Assembly (NCBI RefSeq): GCF_002952055.1
Contig: NZ_CP021255.1
Location: forward strand, 1,649,501-1,713,500
DNA length: 64,000 nt
Reading direction: 5' to 3'
Source: Desulfobulbus oralis
Lineage (GTDB): Bacteria > Desulfobacterota > Desulfobulbia > Desulfobulbales > Desulfobulbaceae
The notes beneath the pieces are model-generated. The model was given only the letters and a program-made list of their open reading frames with translations. It had not been told where the DNA came from and did no database searches. A program made the position numbers and the translations under genes. This document shows positions 1-8,053 of the stretch, in pieces; position 1 is the first letter of the stretch; each line of letters starts with the position of its first letter.

Positions 1-437
1 TCGAAATCGGCGTCGGGCCTGGTTTCACGGATGATGCGTTCCACCTGCCGGGCTGTGCCGATTGGCACGGTGCTCTTGTCCACCACCACGGTATAGCCCT
101 GGAGAAAAGGCGCCAGCTCCCTGGCCGCCGCATGGATATAGGTGAGGTCGGCATAGCCGTCCCCACGGCGGGATGTGGGCGTGCCCACCGCGATAAAAAC
201 GGCATCAGCTTCCGGAATGGCCTGGGCCATTTCGGTGGTGAAAGACAATCGGCCTTCCTGCACATTGTGCCGCACCATGACATCAAGTCCTGGTTCGTAA
301 ATGGGCATCTCGCCGTTTTGCAGGGCTGTAATTTTTTCAGCGTTCTTGTCAATGCAGCTGACCGTGTGACCGAATTCGGCAAAGCAGGTGCCTGTCACCA
401 GGCCGACGTAGCCGGTGCCTATCATGGCAATATTCAT
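1..437 (-). CDS. ugd: UDP-glucose 6-dehydrogenase, N-terminal part (cut by window edge)
   Basis: I translated about 145 codons from the ATG at 435-437 to the window edge. The product starts with a Rossmann nucleotide-binding fold: GTGYVG at residues 7-12, an acidic residue after beta-2 (CIDKN), then IAVGTPTS and a DKSTVP segment, as in the UDP-glucose/GDP-mannose dehydrogenase family. These enzymes oxidise UDP-glucose to UDP-glucuronate with two NAD+ for capsule, LPS or exopolysaccharide precursors. The catalytic Cys/Lys part lies outside the window, so substrate choice (UDP-glucose or a related sugar nucleotide) is inferred. Its ATG overlaps the TGA of the upstream yggS gene by four bases (ATGA), which indicates translational coupling in a tatD-yggS-ugd operon. 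Confidence 0.85.
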   Translation of the reverse strand, partial: MNIAMIGTGYVGLVTGTCFAEFGHTVSCIDKNAEKITALQNGEMPIYEPGLDVMVRHNVQEGRLSFTTEMAQAIPEADAVFIAVGTPTSRRGDGYADLTYIHAAARELAPFLQGYTVVVDKSTVPIGTARQVERIIRETRPDADF

Positions 438-1147
438 CGTTCCGCTCCTTTGGGCGGACGGGCGCCGAAAATAGCCGTGCCGACCCGCACTATGGTCGCC
501 CCTTCTTCAATGGCAGCCTCGTAATCGCCCGACATGCCCATCGAGAGTTCAACCTGTTGATTGTTCGAGAAAAGTTCCCGTTGTGCATACTCTTTGCCCA
601 TCTCCCTGAGCATCCGGAAATAGGGACGGCTTGCCTCGGGATCGTCGAAATGGGGCGGCAGGGCCATGAGCCCCAGACAGTGCAGGTGCGGGCAGGCACT
701 CCTTATCGCCTCAAGCAGCATACCGGTTTCCTGTGGCATCACGCCCGCCTTTTGCGGCTCTTCGCCGATGTTGACCTGCACAAGAATGTTGAGTCCCCGG
801 CCGAGCGCAGCAGCAGCCTCGTCGAGCCGGCGTGCCGGCTTGAGCCGGTCCACGCTTTCCACCGTGTCGAACAGGGCTGCAATGTCCCGGCATTTATTGC
901 TCTGCAGGTGCCCGATGAAGTGCCAGCTTGCCCCGTGGCCCAACCGGGGAATTTTTTCCTGGGCCTCCTGCAGATAGTTTTCGCCGAACAGCGTCTGTCC
1001 GCAGTCCATGGCCGCCCTGACGAGCTCGGGCGGCACAGTTTTGCTGACCGCCATCAGCCTGACGAGGCCGGGTTCACGGCCGGCACGCTGGGCGACAGCG
1101 GCGATATGCTCTGAAATCTGGCGGATCCTCTCACAAATGGGTGTCAC
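434..1147 (-). CDS. yggS: YggS/PLPBP-family pyridoxal phosphate homeostasis protein
   Basis: The 237-residue product has the usual length of the YggS/PROSC family. These are single-domain, alanine-racemase-like TIM barrels that bind PLP and help balance B6 vitamers and amino-acid pools. The PLP lysine is K36 in AVSKTVP. Other hallmarks are GENYLQEAQEK, WHFIGHLQSNK and, near the C terminus, LSMGMSGDYEAAI followed by VRVGTAIFG, which bind the phosphate. The start codon overlaps the tatD stop and the stop codon overlaps the ugd start, both as ATGA, so the three genes are very probably co-transcribed. No residue of the PLP site looks altered. Confidence 0.93.
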   Translation of the reverse strand: MTPICERIRQISEHIAAVAQRAGREPGLVRLMAVSKTVPPELVRAAMDCGQTLFGENYLQEAQEKIPRLGHGASWHFIGHLQSNKCRDIAALFDTVESVDRLKPARRLDEAAAALGRGLNILVQVNIGEEPQKAGVMPQETGMLLEAIRSACPHLHCLGLMALPPHFDDPEASRPYFRMLREMGKEYAQRELFSNNQQVELSMGMSGDYEAAIEEGATIVRVGTAIFGARPPKGAER

Positions 1148-2019
1148 GACAGCGCAGCCTCGGGAAGGTGAAAAATTTTGCAGGTATTGGCCGTTGTTCG
1201 CCGGGCCACCTCGGCAAGCGGCAGGCCTTTCAGGTCGGCCAGCATCCGGGCGGTATGCACCAGACGGGCCGGTTCGTTACGTTTGCCGCGATACGGCACG
1301 GGTGTCAGATAGGGACTGTCCGTTTCCAGCATGAGGTGAGACAGATCCAGGGCCCGCGCCACCTCGCGGAGGAGGGCGGCGTTTTTGAAGGTGAGCACGC
1401 CGGAAAAAGCGATCATGAAGCCGCGCTCCGCCATCTCCTGCGCCAAACGCAGATCGCCTGAAAAGCAGTGCATGACACCGCCCCGGGGCAGATGACCAGC
1501 CTTTCGGATACAGGCTGCGATATCCCCGTGTGCGTTGCGGTCATGAATCACGACCGGCAGGTTCAATTCCTTTGCCAGCGCCAGTTGGCGCGAGAACACC
1601 CTTTGCTGCTCTGCAGCCGTGATCCCGGAACACACGTAGTCAAGCCCGATCTCGCCTATGGCCACGACTTTTTCTTTCCGGGCCAGTTCCGCAATGCAGG
1701 CCAGCACGCCCTCGTCAAAGCCGGCCGCTTCCTCCGGATGCACGCCCACGCAGGCAAACACGGGCCGATATGCCGCGGCCAGAGCCACGGCTGCTGCTGA
1801 GGAAGTGCAATCAGTGCCCAGGGTCACGATCTGGCGCACTCCGGCCTGAGCTGCGTTGGCCAGAATTTGGGGCACTACGCCCTGATACTCTTCCGCGTGC
1901 AGATGGCAGTGGCTGTCGATCAGGGTGAACGGCAGGGCTGCGGCTGTCTGCGTGGTCGGCTCGATGTTCATGAACGCTTGGTCGGGTTCCCCGCCGGCCC
2001 TGATGGAAAGATTTGACAT
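1144..2019 (-). CDS. tatD: TatD-family metal-dependent hydrolase
   Basis: TatD proteins are TIM-barrel metallo-hydrolases with 3'-5' DNase activity in characterised members. The metal ligands are visible: the N-terminal H-x-H in DSHCHLH (about residues 35-41), the glutamate in IGEIGLDY, HDRNAHGD, MHCFSG and ETDSPYLTP. The 291 residues are about 25 longer than usual, all at the N terminus. No strong ribosome binding site precedes 2019, and the internal ATG at 1971 (starting MNIEPTT) would give a family-like length, so the start is uncertain. It is the first gene of the tatD-yggS-ugd group. Confidence 0.9.
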   Translation of the reverse strand: MSNLSIRAGGEPDQAFMNIEPTTQTAAALPFTLIDSHCHLHAEEYQGVVPQILANAAQAGVRQIVTLGTDCTSSAAAVALAAAYRPVFACVGVHPEEAAGFDEGVLACIAELARKEKVVAIGEIGLDYVCSGITAAEQQRVFSRQLALAKELNLPVVIHDRNAHGDIAACIRKAGHLPRGGVMHCFSGDLRLAQEMAERGFMIAFSGVLTFKNAALLREVARALDLSHLMLETDSPYLTPVPYRGKRNEPARLVHTARMLADLKGLPLAEVARRTTANTCKIFHLPEAALS

Positions 2020-2219
2020 CGGAGTGGGTTTTTTTTACAATCCTGCCGCCAGATGCGCGGTAGAACAACAGCGCAGAGTCCACGAGGATCGCAGGGTATT
2101 TCTCCTTTTGTATAAGGCTGCCCACTGTACCTTGCCCCTCTTGTGTTCTGCAAGCGCTTTGTTGTCAGGGGAGCACTCCGCCGCCAATCGACTTTGACTT
2201 TTATCCATGAGGAGCAACC

Positions 2220-2735
2220 ATGAACAGAAAAAACCTCGGCTTCCTGCTGTGCCTGACCCTGGCCTGCATCCTGCTCACCGCAACGGCCTGCACCCGTGGC
2301 TACCGGCAGGGTCCCAATACGGTCGCGGGCAGTATGGAAGGTGCCGGCCTCGAGGGCGGCGCTTTGCCCCAGGTGAACAGTTTTGCAAACGATATCAACG
2401 ATATCCCGATCCCGTCCGAACTCAAATGGCAACGTGGCGACTCCATGGCCATTACCACCGAGTCCTTCCGTGGAGGCGTTCTGACCTATACCGGCAATGC
2501 CAGCATGACTTCCCTCAGGGATTATATGGTGGCCGCCATGCGGGACAACCAGTGGCGCATGGTGGGCGAAACCGCGGCCAAGGACACCATGCTGGCCTTT
2601 GTCAAACCCAACAAAACCTGCATGGTCATCATCAGCGAATCCTGGCTCAAAAGATCGGAAGTCAAACTCTACATTGCCATTGACAACGCCGCCTCCGGCA
2701 ATGTCAATCCCTTTGGGGAAGCGATCCCGCAGTAA
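2220..2735 (+). CDS. Probable outer-membrane lipoprotein of unknown function
   Basis: The protein has 171 residues. A short basic start (MNRKN), a hydrophobic stretch and a lipobox-like ATAC with Cys24 form a type II signal peptide, so the mature protein should be lipid-anchored. The mature part has a low-complexity linker and a compact alpha/beta region (about 60-165) with MTSLRDYMVAAMRD and LAFVKPNKTCMVII. This resembles small conserved lipoproteins of Desulfobacterota that I cannot name with certainty. A ribosome binding site (GAGGAG) sits just before the ATG. The gene lies 10 bases upstream of coaBC, which suggests co-transcription, but no functional link is evident. No enzyme motif is seen. 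Confidence 0.7.
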   Translation: MNRKNLGFLLCLTLACILLTATACTRGYRQGPNTVAGSMEGAGLEGGALPQVNSFANDINDIPIPSELKWQRGDSMAITTESFRGGVLTYTGNASMTSLRDYMVAAMRDNQWRMVGETAAKDTMLAFVKPNKTCMVIISESWLKRSEVKLYIAIDNAASGNVNPFGEAIPQ

Positions 2736-2745
2736 GGTCATATCG

Positions 2746-3963
2746 ATGCCCGCTTTGCAGGGCAAGCGCGTCCTTTTTGGCGTCACCGGGTCCATTGCAG
2801 CCTACAAGGCTGCGGAATGGGTGCGTGCGCTGGTGCAGGAAGAGGCGCTGGTGCAGGTCATCCTGACCGAGGCAGCGGAGCGCTTTGTCACGCCGCTGAG
2901 CTTCGCCACTCTCTCGGGTGCGCCGGTGCAGCGCGACCTGTTTGCCGGAGCCGGGGAAGACCCGATAATGCATATTTCGCTTTCGCGCGAAGCGGATGTC
3001 TTCCTGATTGCGCCGGCCAGCGCCCAGACCATTGCCAAGCTGGCCACCGGCATGGCTGACAATCTCCTGACCGCTGCCGTGCTGGCGGCCAGAATTCCGG
3101 TTTTGCTTTGCCCGGCCATGAACGTGAACATGTACCGCCATCCGGCGACCCAGGCGAATCTGCGCCGTTTGCGGCAATACGGCTACCTGGTCCTGGAACC
3201 GGGCAGTGGCGAGCTGGCCTGCGGCGAGGTGGGCGAAGGCCGCTTGGCGGACTGGGCAGACGCCCGGGAAGCACTGCTCCGCATTTTTGCCGCTCAGGAC
3301 CTGCGCGGCCTGAAAATTCTGGTGACCGCTGGACCGACCCGGGAGGCCATTGATCCGGTACGTTATCTCAGCAACCGCTCCAGCGGCAAGATGGGTTTTG
3401 CCCTGGCCCGCACGGCCATGAGGCGCGGCGCGGCGGTGACCCTGGTGACAGGGCCGGTGGCCTTGCCCGCCCCCCCGGGTGTGGAGGTCATTCGGGTGCA
3501 GAGCGCGCACGAGATGGCCGAAGCGGTTTTTGCCCGCGCCCCCCAGAGCCGGGTGCTTGTCAAGGCGGCCGCGGTGGCGGATTTCACGGTGGCGGCGCCT
3601 GCCGAACACAAAATAAAGAAGAGTGGCGAGGAGCTGTCCCTGCCGCTGAGCGCCACTGTCGACATTTTGCGGGAGCTGGGCGCGCGCAAGGAGCCCCGGC
3701 AGTTGCTGGTGGGTTTCGCCGCTGAGAGTCAGGCGCATTATCAGGAGGGCGAGCGCAAGCTCAGGGAAAAGAATCTGGATCTGATCGTGGTGAACGATGT
3801 TCTGGACGGGCAAAGCGGCTTTGCCGTGGACACCAATCAGGTGACCCTGATCGGCAAAAATGGCCGGCAGGAAATGCCACTGCTCAGCAAGGAAGACACC
3901 GCTGACCGGATTTGGGATGCCGTGCGCGCTTTGCTGGATGCACAGGACGCGGTGGCGGACTGA
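2746..3963 (+). CDS. coaBC: Bifunctional phosphopantothenoylcysteine decarboxylase / phosphopantothenate-cysteine ligase
   Basis: CoaBC makes 4'-phosphopantetheine for coenzyme A: CoaB joins 4'-phosphopantothenate to cysteine using CTP, and CoaC decarboxylates the product with FMN. The CoaC half begins GVTGSIAAYK and carries the PAMNVNMY substrate clamp and the active-site cysteine in GELACGEVGEGR. The CoaB half begins LVTAGPTREAIDPVRY with SNRSSGKMG, and has KIKK and the VVNDV dimer motif. I take the ATG at 2746 because MPALQGKRVLFGVTGS gives the standard N terminus; the longer open frame upstream only overlaps the lipoprotein gene. The 405 residues match the usual length. Confidence 0.96.
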   Translation: MPALQGKRVLFGVTGSIAAYKAAEWVRALVQEEALVQVILTEAAERFVTPLSFATLSGAPVQRDLFAGAGEDPIMHISLSREADVFLIAPASAQTIAKLATGMADNLLTAAVLAARIPVLLCPAMNVNMYRHPATQANLRRLRQYGYLVLEPGSGELACGEVGEGRLADWADAREALLRIFAAQDLRGLKILVTAGPTREAIDPVRYLSNRSSGKMGFALARTAMRRGAAVTLVTGPVALPAPPGVEVIRVQSAHEMAEAVFARAPQSRVLVKAAAVADFTVAAPAEHKIKKSGEELSLPLSATVDILRELGARKEPRQLLVGFAAESQAHYQEGERKLREKNLDLIVVNDVLDGQSGFAVDTNQVTLIGKNGRQEMPLLSKEDTADRIWDAVRALLDAQDAVAD

Positions 3964-3968
3964 CGGCC

Positions 3969-4517
3969 ATGGCACTCAGCCGGTCCGCGCAAAAACGGCA
4001 GAGGCGGCAGGTGGAACGGCTGGCCGCTGGACTGGCGGCCCTGCCCGCCAACCTGCATGCCGCCATGCCCTGTTCTGAAGAACTGGCCCATCAGATCCGC
4101 GCTGCCGCTGGCATGAAGGGCGGGGCGCGGCAGAGGCAGATGAAGTATGTGAGCAAACTGCTGGCTGCCAGTGGGCAGGAGGAGGCGTTGGCCCGCTTTC
4201 TTGCACAGCATCAGGGCCGGGCAGCGGCCGAGGCCCACAATCTGCACCAGATTGAAAGCTGCCGCGACGCCCTGATCACCGAGGCACTGGCCCTGGCCGC
4301 CGAAAATGGCCAAGGCAATCCGGGCGAGACCTGGTCCAGCCAGGTGCTGGGCGAGTTGCAGGCCACTCTGCCGGAGCTGGACAGCCGCGCCCTGCTGCTT
4401 CTGGCCGGCCGCTTCGCCGCCACCCGCGACCCCCGCTACAGTCGGGAAATTTTCCGCACCTTCAAGGCAGCCTTTGCGGCAAAGGAACGGGCTGCTGCCG
4501 ACAGGATGCCGTCCTAG
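3969..4517 (+). CDS. YjgA/DarP-like (DUF615) ribosome-associated protein
   Basis: The 182-residue product starts at the ATG at 3969, five bases after the coaBC stop. It opens with MALSRSAQKRQRRQVERL and contains paired helical segments, including RQRQMKYVSKLLA and a C-terminal ALLLLAGRF followed by the R-x-x-F-R-x-F-K-like end SREIFRTFKAA. This matches the DUF615 family, whose E. coli member YjgA (DarP) associates with late 50S assembly intermediates. The similarity is at the level of general layout and short motifs, so the family call is good but not certain. The gene ends two bases before the convergent reductase gene; no terminator is visible between them. Confidence 0.7.
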   Translation: MALSRSAQKRQRRQVERLAAGLAALPANLHAAMPCSEELAHQIRAAAGMKGGARQRQMKYVSKLLAASGQEEALARFLAQHQGRAAAEAHNLHQIESCRDALITEALALAAENGQGNPGETWSSQVLGELQATLPELDSRALLLLAGRFAATRDPRYSREIFRTFKAAFAAKERAAADRMPS

Positions 4518-4519
4518 GC

Positions 4520-5455
4520 TCAGGCCTTCTGCACTGCCGCTTTTCTCTGCAGGTCCCGCACATAGGTGGCAGCCGCCATGCCGGCCACGCAGCCCTCGCC
4601 GACTGCCTTGGCCATCTGGAAAGGCGGGCCGGTGATGTCGCCCGCCGCGTAGACGCCTGCAATGTTCGTTTCCTGCTGCCGGTTGACCGCAATGTACTGC
4701 ATGGTGTCGGTGTCGAGCGCCACGCCGATTTGGGTGGCCAGCTCCAGTGCGCCTTTGGATCCCAGTTCGATAAAAAGTCCGTCCACCACAAGCTTCCGCC
4801 CGTCCGCCAGTTCCACCTGCTGCAGCCCTCGCCCCTTTTCGCCTTGAATGAGCGTGATTTTGCCGTTTATTTGCTCCACAGCGCTGGCGTCAAGCAGGCG
4901 TTTCAGGCTGGGCGCAATTTCCAGTTTGTCCGTGACCAGATACACCCTGGCCGCGATTTTTTGCAGGGTCAGCGCGCCGTCCACCGCAGCGCTCCGGTCT
5001 CCGGTCACGCAGACCGTGGCCTTTCTGAAGAAATTGGCGTCACAGTCCACACAGTAGCTGACGCCCTGGCCCAGAAATTCCTTCTCGCCGGGTACGCCCA
5101 GCTTTTTTTTGGCAGTGCCCATGGCCAGAACGAGCGCCTGCGTCCGGATTTCGAGGCCGCTTTCCAGATCGAGCACGAACTGTTCCCCGTCCCGGGACAG
5201 TTGCAGCAGGTCTTCTGCCAGGTGTTCCGCCCCAAAGCTGTTGATCTGGGCAAGGCCCTGTTCCAGCAGTTCACGGCCCGGGGTCACCTTGCCTACAAAG
5301 GCGTAGTTTTCGATATGGCCCTTAAAAAGGGCCGAATTGGCCAGACGCCCCAAAACAAGCACGCGGGTCTGCTTGCGGGAGGCGTGGATGGCTGCCTGGA
5401 TGCCGGCCGGGCCGGCGCCTATGATCACAATGTCGTACTGGGTTTTCTGAGTCAT
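4520..5455 (-). CDS. Thioredoxin-reductase-like FAD/NAD(P)H disulfide oxidoreductase
   Basis: This is a low-molecular-weight pyridine nucleotide-disulfide reductase of 311 residues. The FAD fold begins IIGAGPAGIQAA (residues 11-22). The redox pair is C135-x-x-C138 in SYCVDCDANF, the position of the CATC motif in bacterial thioredoxin reductase. The NAD(P)H half follows (VCVTGDRSAAVDGAL), then the C-terminal FAD motif GVYAAGDITGPPFQMAKAVGEG. The nucleotide loop is GDRSAA rather than the NADPH-type GGGxSA plus HRR, so cofactor preference is doubtful. It may act on ferredoxin- or thioredoxin-like partners. It is transcribed away from tolQ and ends against the yjgA-type gene. Confidence 0.85.
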   Translation of the reverse strand: MTQKTQYDIVIIGAGPAGIQAAIHASRKQTRVLVLGRLANSALFKGHIENYAFVGKVTPGRELLEQGLAQINSFGAEHLAEDLLQLSRDGEQFVLDLESGLEIRTQALVLAMGTAKKKLGVPGEKEFLGQGVSYCVDCDANFFRKATVCVTGDRSAAVDGALTLQKIAARVYLVTDKLEIAPSLKRLLDASAVEQINGKITLIQGEKGRGLQQVELADGRKLVVDGLFIELGSKGALELATQIGVALDTDTMQYIAVNRQQETNIAGVYAAGDITGPPFQMAKAVGEGCVAGMAAATYVRDLQRKAAVQKA

Positions 5456-5556
5456 GCCTGGCCCTGGAAAAAAGAAAAGCGCTGTCTTCGTGTTTGCGGT
5501 ATCGGTAAATCTGGATCGACAGATTTTTTATTATCAGGTACTATGTCAAGCTTTGG

Positions 5557-5586
5557 TTGACACCAGAGCCGCGCTTCCCGTATTTT
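5557..5586 (+). promoter_or_regulatory. Candidate sigma-70 promoter for the tol operon
   Basis: A perfect -35 box TTGACA (5557-5562) is followed after 18 bases by TATTTT (5581-5586), a fair -10 box. It lies about 70 bases upstream of the GTG start of tolQ in the divergent spacer with the reductase gene. Transcription start is predicted near 5593. The call rests on sequence match only. Confidence 0.4.
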
Positions 5587-5655
5587 GGGCGGCAACTGGC
5601 GACCTGCCCGTTTTATGCTACTTTGCATCAACATTCAACGCAAAAAGGCTGTGAA

Positions 5656-6357
5656 GTGACACCATCAACGCTCTCGATTTTTGAAATGATGGCGCATGCC
5701 GGAGTCGTAGTCAAACTGGTCATGCTGTGCCTCCTGATTTTCTCCGTGGCCTCCTGGGCCATCGTGCTGACCAAATGGATCATGTTTCATCGTGCCAGAA
5801 ACGCCTCGCTCGAGTTTCTGGATACCTTTTGGGACAGCAAGACCTTCAACGAAGCCTACGATGCCGCCCGGGATTTCCCGCTGAGCCCCGAGGCTACGGT
5901 TTTTGTCACCGGCTACAACGAACTGAAGAAGATCAGTGCCGTGCATGGCAGCGCCCGGGCCCCGCAGACGCTGGAGATGCAGCTTGCCACCATGGACAAC
6001 ATCAAACGTTCGGTGCGCAAGGCCCAGTTTCTGGAAAGCGACCGCATGGCGCGCTTTCTCACCTTTCTGGCTACGGCCGGCAGCGCTACGCCCTTCATCG
6101 GCCTCTTCGGCACGGTGTGGGGCATCATGACATCCTTCAAGGAAATAGGCGAACGCGGTTCGGCGTCCCTGGCGGTCGTCGCGCCCGGCATCTCGGAAGC
6201 CCTGGTCGCCACTGCCGCCGGGCTGGCGGTGGCCATTCCTGCGGTCATGTTCTACAACTATTTTTCCAGCCGCGTGGTCGAGGTGGAATCGGACATGGAG
6301 AGCTTCAGTACCGATTTCATCAACCTGATCGAGCGCGACATTCTGGCCAGGTCCTGA
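5656..6357 (+). CDS. tolQ: TolQ, MotA/TolQ/ExbB proton-channel subunit
   Basis: TolQ forms, with TolR, the inner-membrane proton-driven motor of the Tol system, which keeps the outer membrane attached during division. I start at GTG 5656, seven bases after an AAAAAGG ribosome binding site, giving 233 residues beginning VTPSTLSIFEMM. Three membrane helices are visible: about residues 15-38 (VVVKLVMLCLLIFSVASWAIVL), 140-165 (ATAGSATPFIGLFGTVWGIM) and 175-200 (SEALVATAAGLAVAIPAVMFYNYF). The TAAGLAVAIPA and IGLFGTVWGI motifs are typical. The upstream in-frame extension lacks the family N terminus. It starts the tolQRAB-cpoB run, with tolR four bases downstream. Confidence 0.93.
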   Translation: MTPSTLSIFEMMAHAGVVVKLVMLCLLIFSVASWAIVLTKWIMFHRARNASLEFLDTFWDSKTFNEAYDAARDFPLSPEATVFVTGYNELKKISAVHGSARAPQTLEMQLATMDNIKRSVRKAQFLESDRMARFLTFLATAGSATPFIGLFGTVWGIMTSFKEIGERGSASLAVVAPGISEALVATAAGLAVAIPAVMFYNYFSSRVVEVESDMESFSTDFINLIERDILARS

Positions 6358-6360
6358 GCC

Positions 6361-6783
6361 ATGGCGACTGGAAGACGACAGGGCAGGCGGCATGGAGCCA
6401 TGGGCGACATCAACGTGACGCCGCTTGTTGACGTCATGCTGGTTTTGCTGATTGTCTTCATGGTGGCCGCGCCCATGATGACAGAGGGGCTGGAGGTGGC
6501 CCTTCCCGAAGCAACGACGAGCCCTCTGCCCCAGACGAAGACGCCGCTCGTGGTCACCATCAAAAAGGACGGCACACTCTACCTGCGTAAGGAGCAGTTG
6601 ACAGATTCAGCCCTGTATGACGAGCTGCAGGCCATGCCGGATGAGCAGAAGAAGCAACCCATCTATCTGCATGCCGACAAACACGTTCCTTACGGCGAGG
6701 TCATGTCCGCTTTGGGCATGATTCACCGTGCCGGTTTCGAAAAGCCCAGCATGGTGACCCTGCCGAAAGAGGACACGAAGTAA
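6361..6783 (+). CDS. tolR: TolR/ExbD, energy-transducing subunit
   Basis: The 140-residue product has a short cytoplasmic N terminus, a single membrane helix at about residues 20-42 ([18 protein letters not shown]) with the conserved proton-path aspartate in PLVDVML, and a periplasmic domain ending in GLIHRAGF-like sequence ([14 protein letters not shown]). This is the standard ExbD/TolR plan. TolR pairs with TolQ to couple the proton gradient to TolA movement. It lies four bases after tolQ and two bases before the tolA frame, so the three are clearly one operon. Confidence 0.93.
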   Translation: MATGRRQGRRHGAMGDINVTPLVDVMLVLLIVFMVAAPMMTEGLEVALPEATTSPLPQTKTPLVVTIKKDGTLYLRKEQLTDSALYDELQAMPDEQKKQPIYLHADKHVPYGEVMSALGMIHRAGFEKPSMVTLPKEDTK

Positions 6784-6785
6784 GG

Positions 6786-7985
6786 ATGGTTCCCTTGGCT
6801 GGATCCCGTTTTAGCGAAGAAGACTTCTTTTGCATTCAGAAGATGGAAGACCAGCAGTGGCGTGCCTGCCTGGCGCTGGCCTTTTTTCTGCATGCCGCCC
6901 TGGCCGGGGCCATACTCTTTATGTCACCCCTGTTTGAGGCCAAACTGCCGGTCGAGGAGGCGGTGATTGTCAGCGTAGCGCCCCCAAGCGCGGATATCAT
7001 GCCCAAGGTTGGCGAAATGTCCGCGGCGCCCCGGCCCTCGACCCGGGAAAAGAGCGGTCTGGACAAGGCAAAGAGCCAAAAGGAAGCAAGGCCGGAGAAG
7101 AGTGCGGAAGCGCCCAGTCCGGTGCGACCGAAACCGGAGCCGGAAGCGGCTCCGCCGCCACCCAAGCCGATGGACAGACCGGAGCCTGCGCCGGCAAAAC
7201 CTGCGCCTGCCCCCAAACCAAGCCCCAGGACAGAGCCTGAAACAAAGGCAGCGGAAAAGGCGCCGGTTTCCCTTGCTCCTCAGCGCAAGCAGCAGCTGGC
7301 CAAGGATACCCGATTGCAGGAAGAGCGCGACCGGGAGACCCGGCTTGAAGATGAGAAAAAGCTTGCGAAGGAAATAGAACTGCGCCAGAAAAAACTGGAG
7401 CAGCGCCAGCGGCAGCGGGAGGAAGAGCAGAAGATTCGGGAAGAGGCTGCCCGCAGGCTGGCGGAAAAGGTAGCGGAGCGGAAGCGTGTGGCCGATCGTC
7501 GTATGCAGGAAGAGGCGCGGCGACAGGCCGCCGAAAATGCCCGGCGCGCCGAGGCGGATGCGCAGCAGGCCGAGGCCGATGCCAAACGCGCCCGCGAGGA
7601 ACTGGCCAGCATGCAGGACGCGGTGCGCCGGAATACCGGGGCCTTTCAGGGTGCTCCCCAGGCCGCCACCGGCCGACAGGAGGGCATGCCGGCCATCGAG
7701 GCCCAGTATTGGGCACAGGTGGCGGCACGCCTCAGAAGTTACTGGAAGCTGCCGGAAGGGCGGAACTGGGACGCCTCTCTGCTGGCCAAGGTCTCCATTA
7801 CCATCAACAGCGATGGGCAGGTGAGCCGCATCGCCTTTGACGGCCGTTCGAACGATCCGCTCTTTGACCAGTTGGTGGAACGCACCATCCGGCAGGCCGA
7901 ACCCATGCCGCGCTTTCCTGCGGCCATGCGGCAGGGCAGCGTGCACAATGGCTTTCGTTTCAGACCGGCCGGTGTTGGCAATTGA
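6786..7985 (+). CDS. tolA: TolA-like cell envelope protein with TonB-type C-terminal domain
   Basis: The 399-residue frame has the TolA arrangement: one membrane anchor (LALAFFLHAALAGAILFM, near residues 29-46), a Pro/Lys/Glu-rich linker (about 80-155), a long charged Ala/Glu/Arg coiled coil (about 165-285) and a C-terminal TonB-like domain (about 300-399) with YWAQVAARLRSYWKLP and the usual beta-strand pattern VSITINSDGQVSRIAFDG. TolA spans the periplasm and contacts TolB and Pal. A start at the ATG at 6843 (MEDQQWRACLAL) would place the membrane helix at the usual distance and may be the true one; the longer form is listed because it abuts tolR. Low sequence conservation is normal for TolA. 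Confidence 0.88.
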   Translation: MVPLAGSRFSEEDFFCIQKMEDQQWRACLALAFFLHAALAGAILFMSPLFEAKLPVEEAVIVSVAPPSADIMPKVGEMSAAPRPSTREKSGLDKAKSQKEARPEKSAEAPSPVRPKPEPEAAPPPPKPMDRPEPAPAKPAPAPKPSPRTEPETKAAEKAPVSLAPQRKQQLAKDTRLQEERDRETRLEDEKKLAKEIELRQKKLEQRQRQREEEQKIREEAARRLAEKVAERKRVADRRMQEEARRQAAENARRAEADAQQAEADAKRAREELASMQDAVRRNTGAFQGAPQAATGRQEGMPAIEAQYWAQVAARLRSYWKLPEGRNWDASLLAKVSITINSDGQVSRIAFDGRSNDPLFDQLVERTIRQAEPMPRFPAAMRQGSVHNGFRFRPAGVGN

Positions 7986-8053
7986 TCGAATACAGGGTAT
8001 TATCGTAAACCTGTGATGCCCGTTTCTTGCTTACTTTTTTCAGGAACAGACCG

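Noticed and set aside
6836-7946. Long minus-strand open frames opposite tolA
   Set aside because: They are shadows of the GC-rich, repetitive Ala/Lys/Glu coding strand and show no family motifs or start sites.
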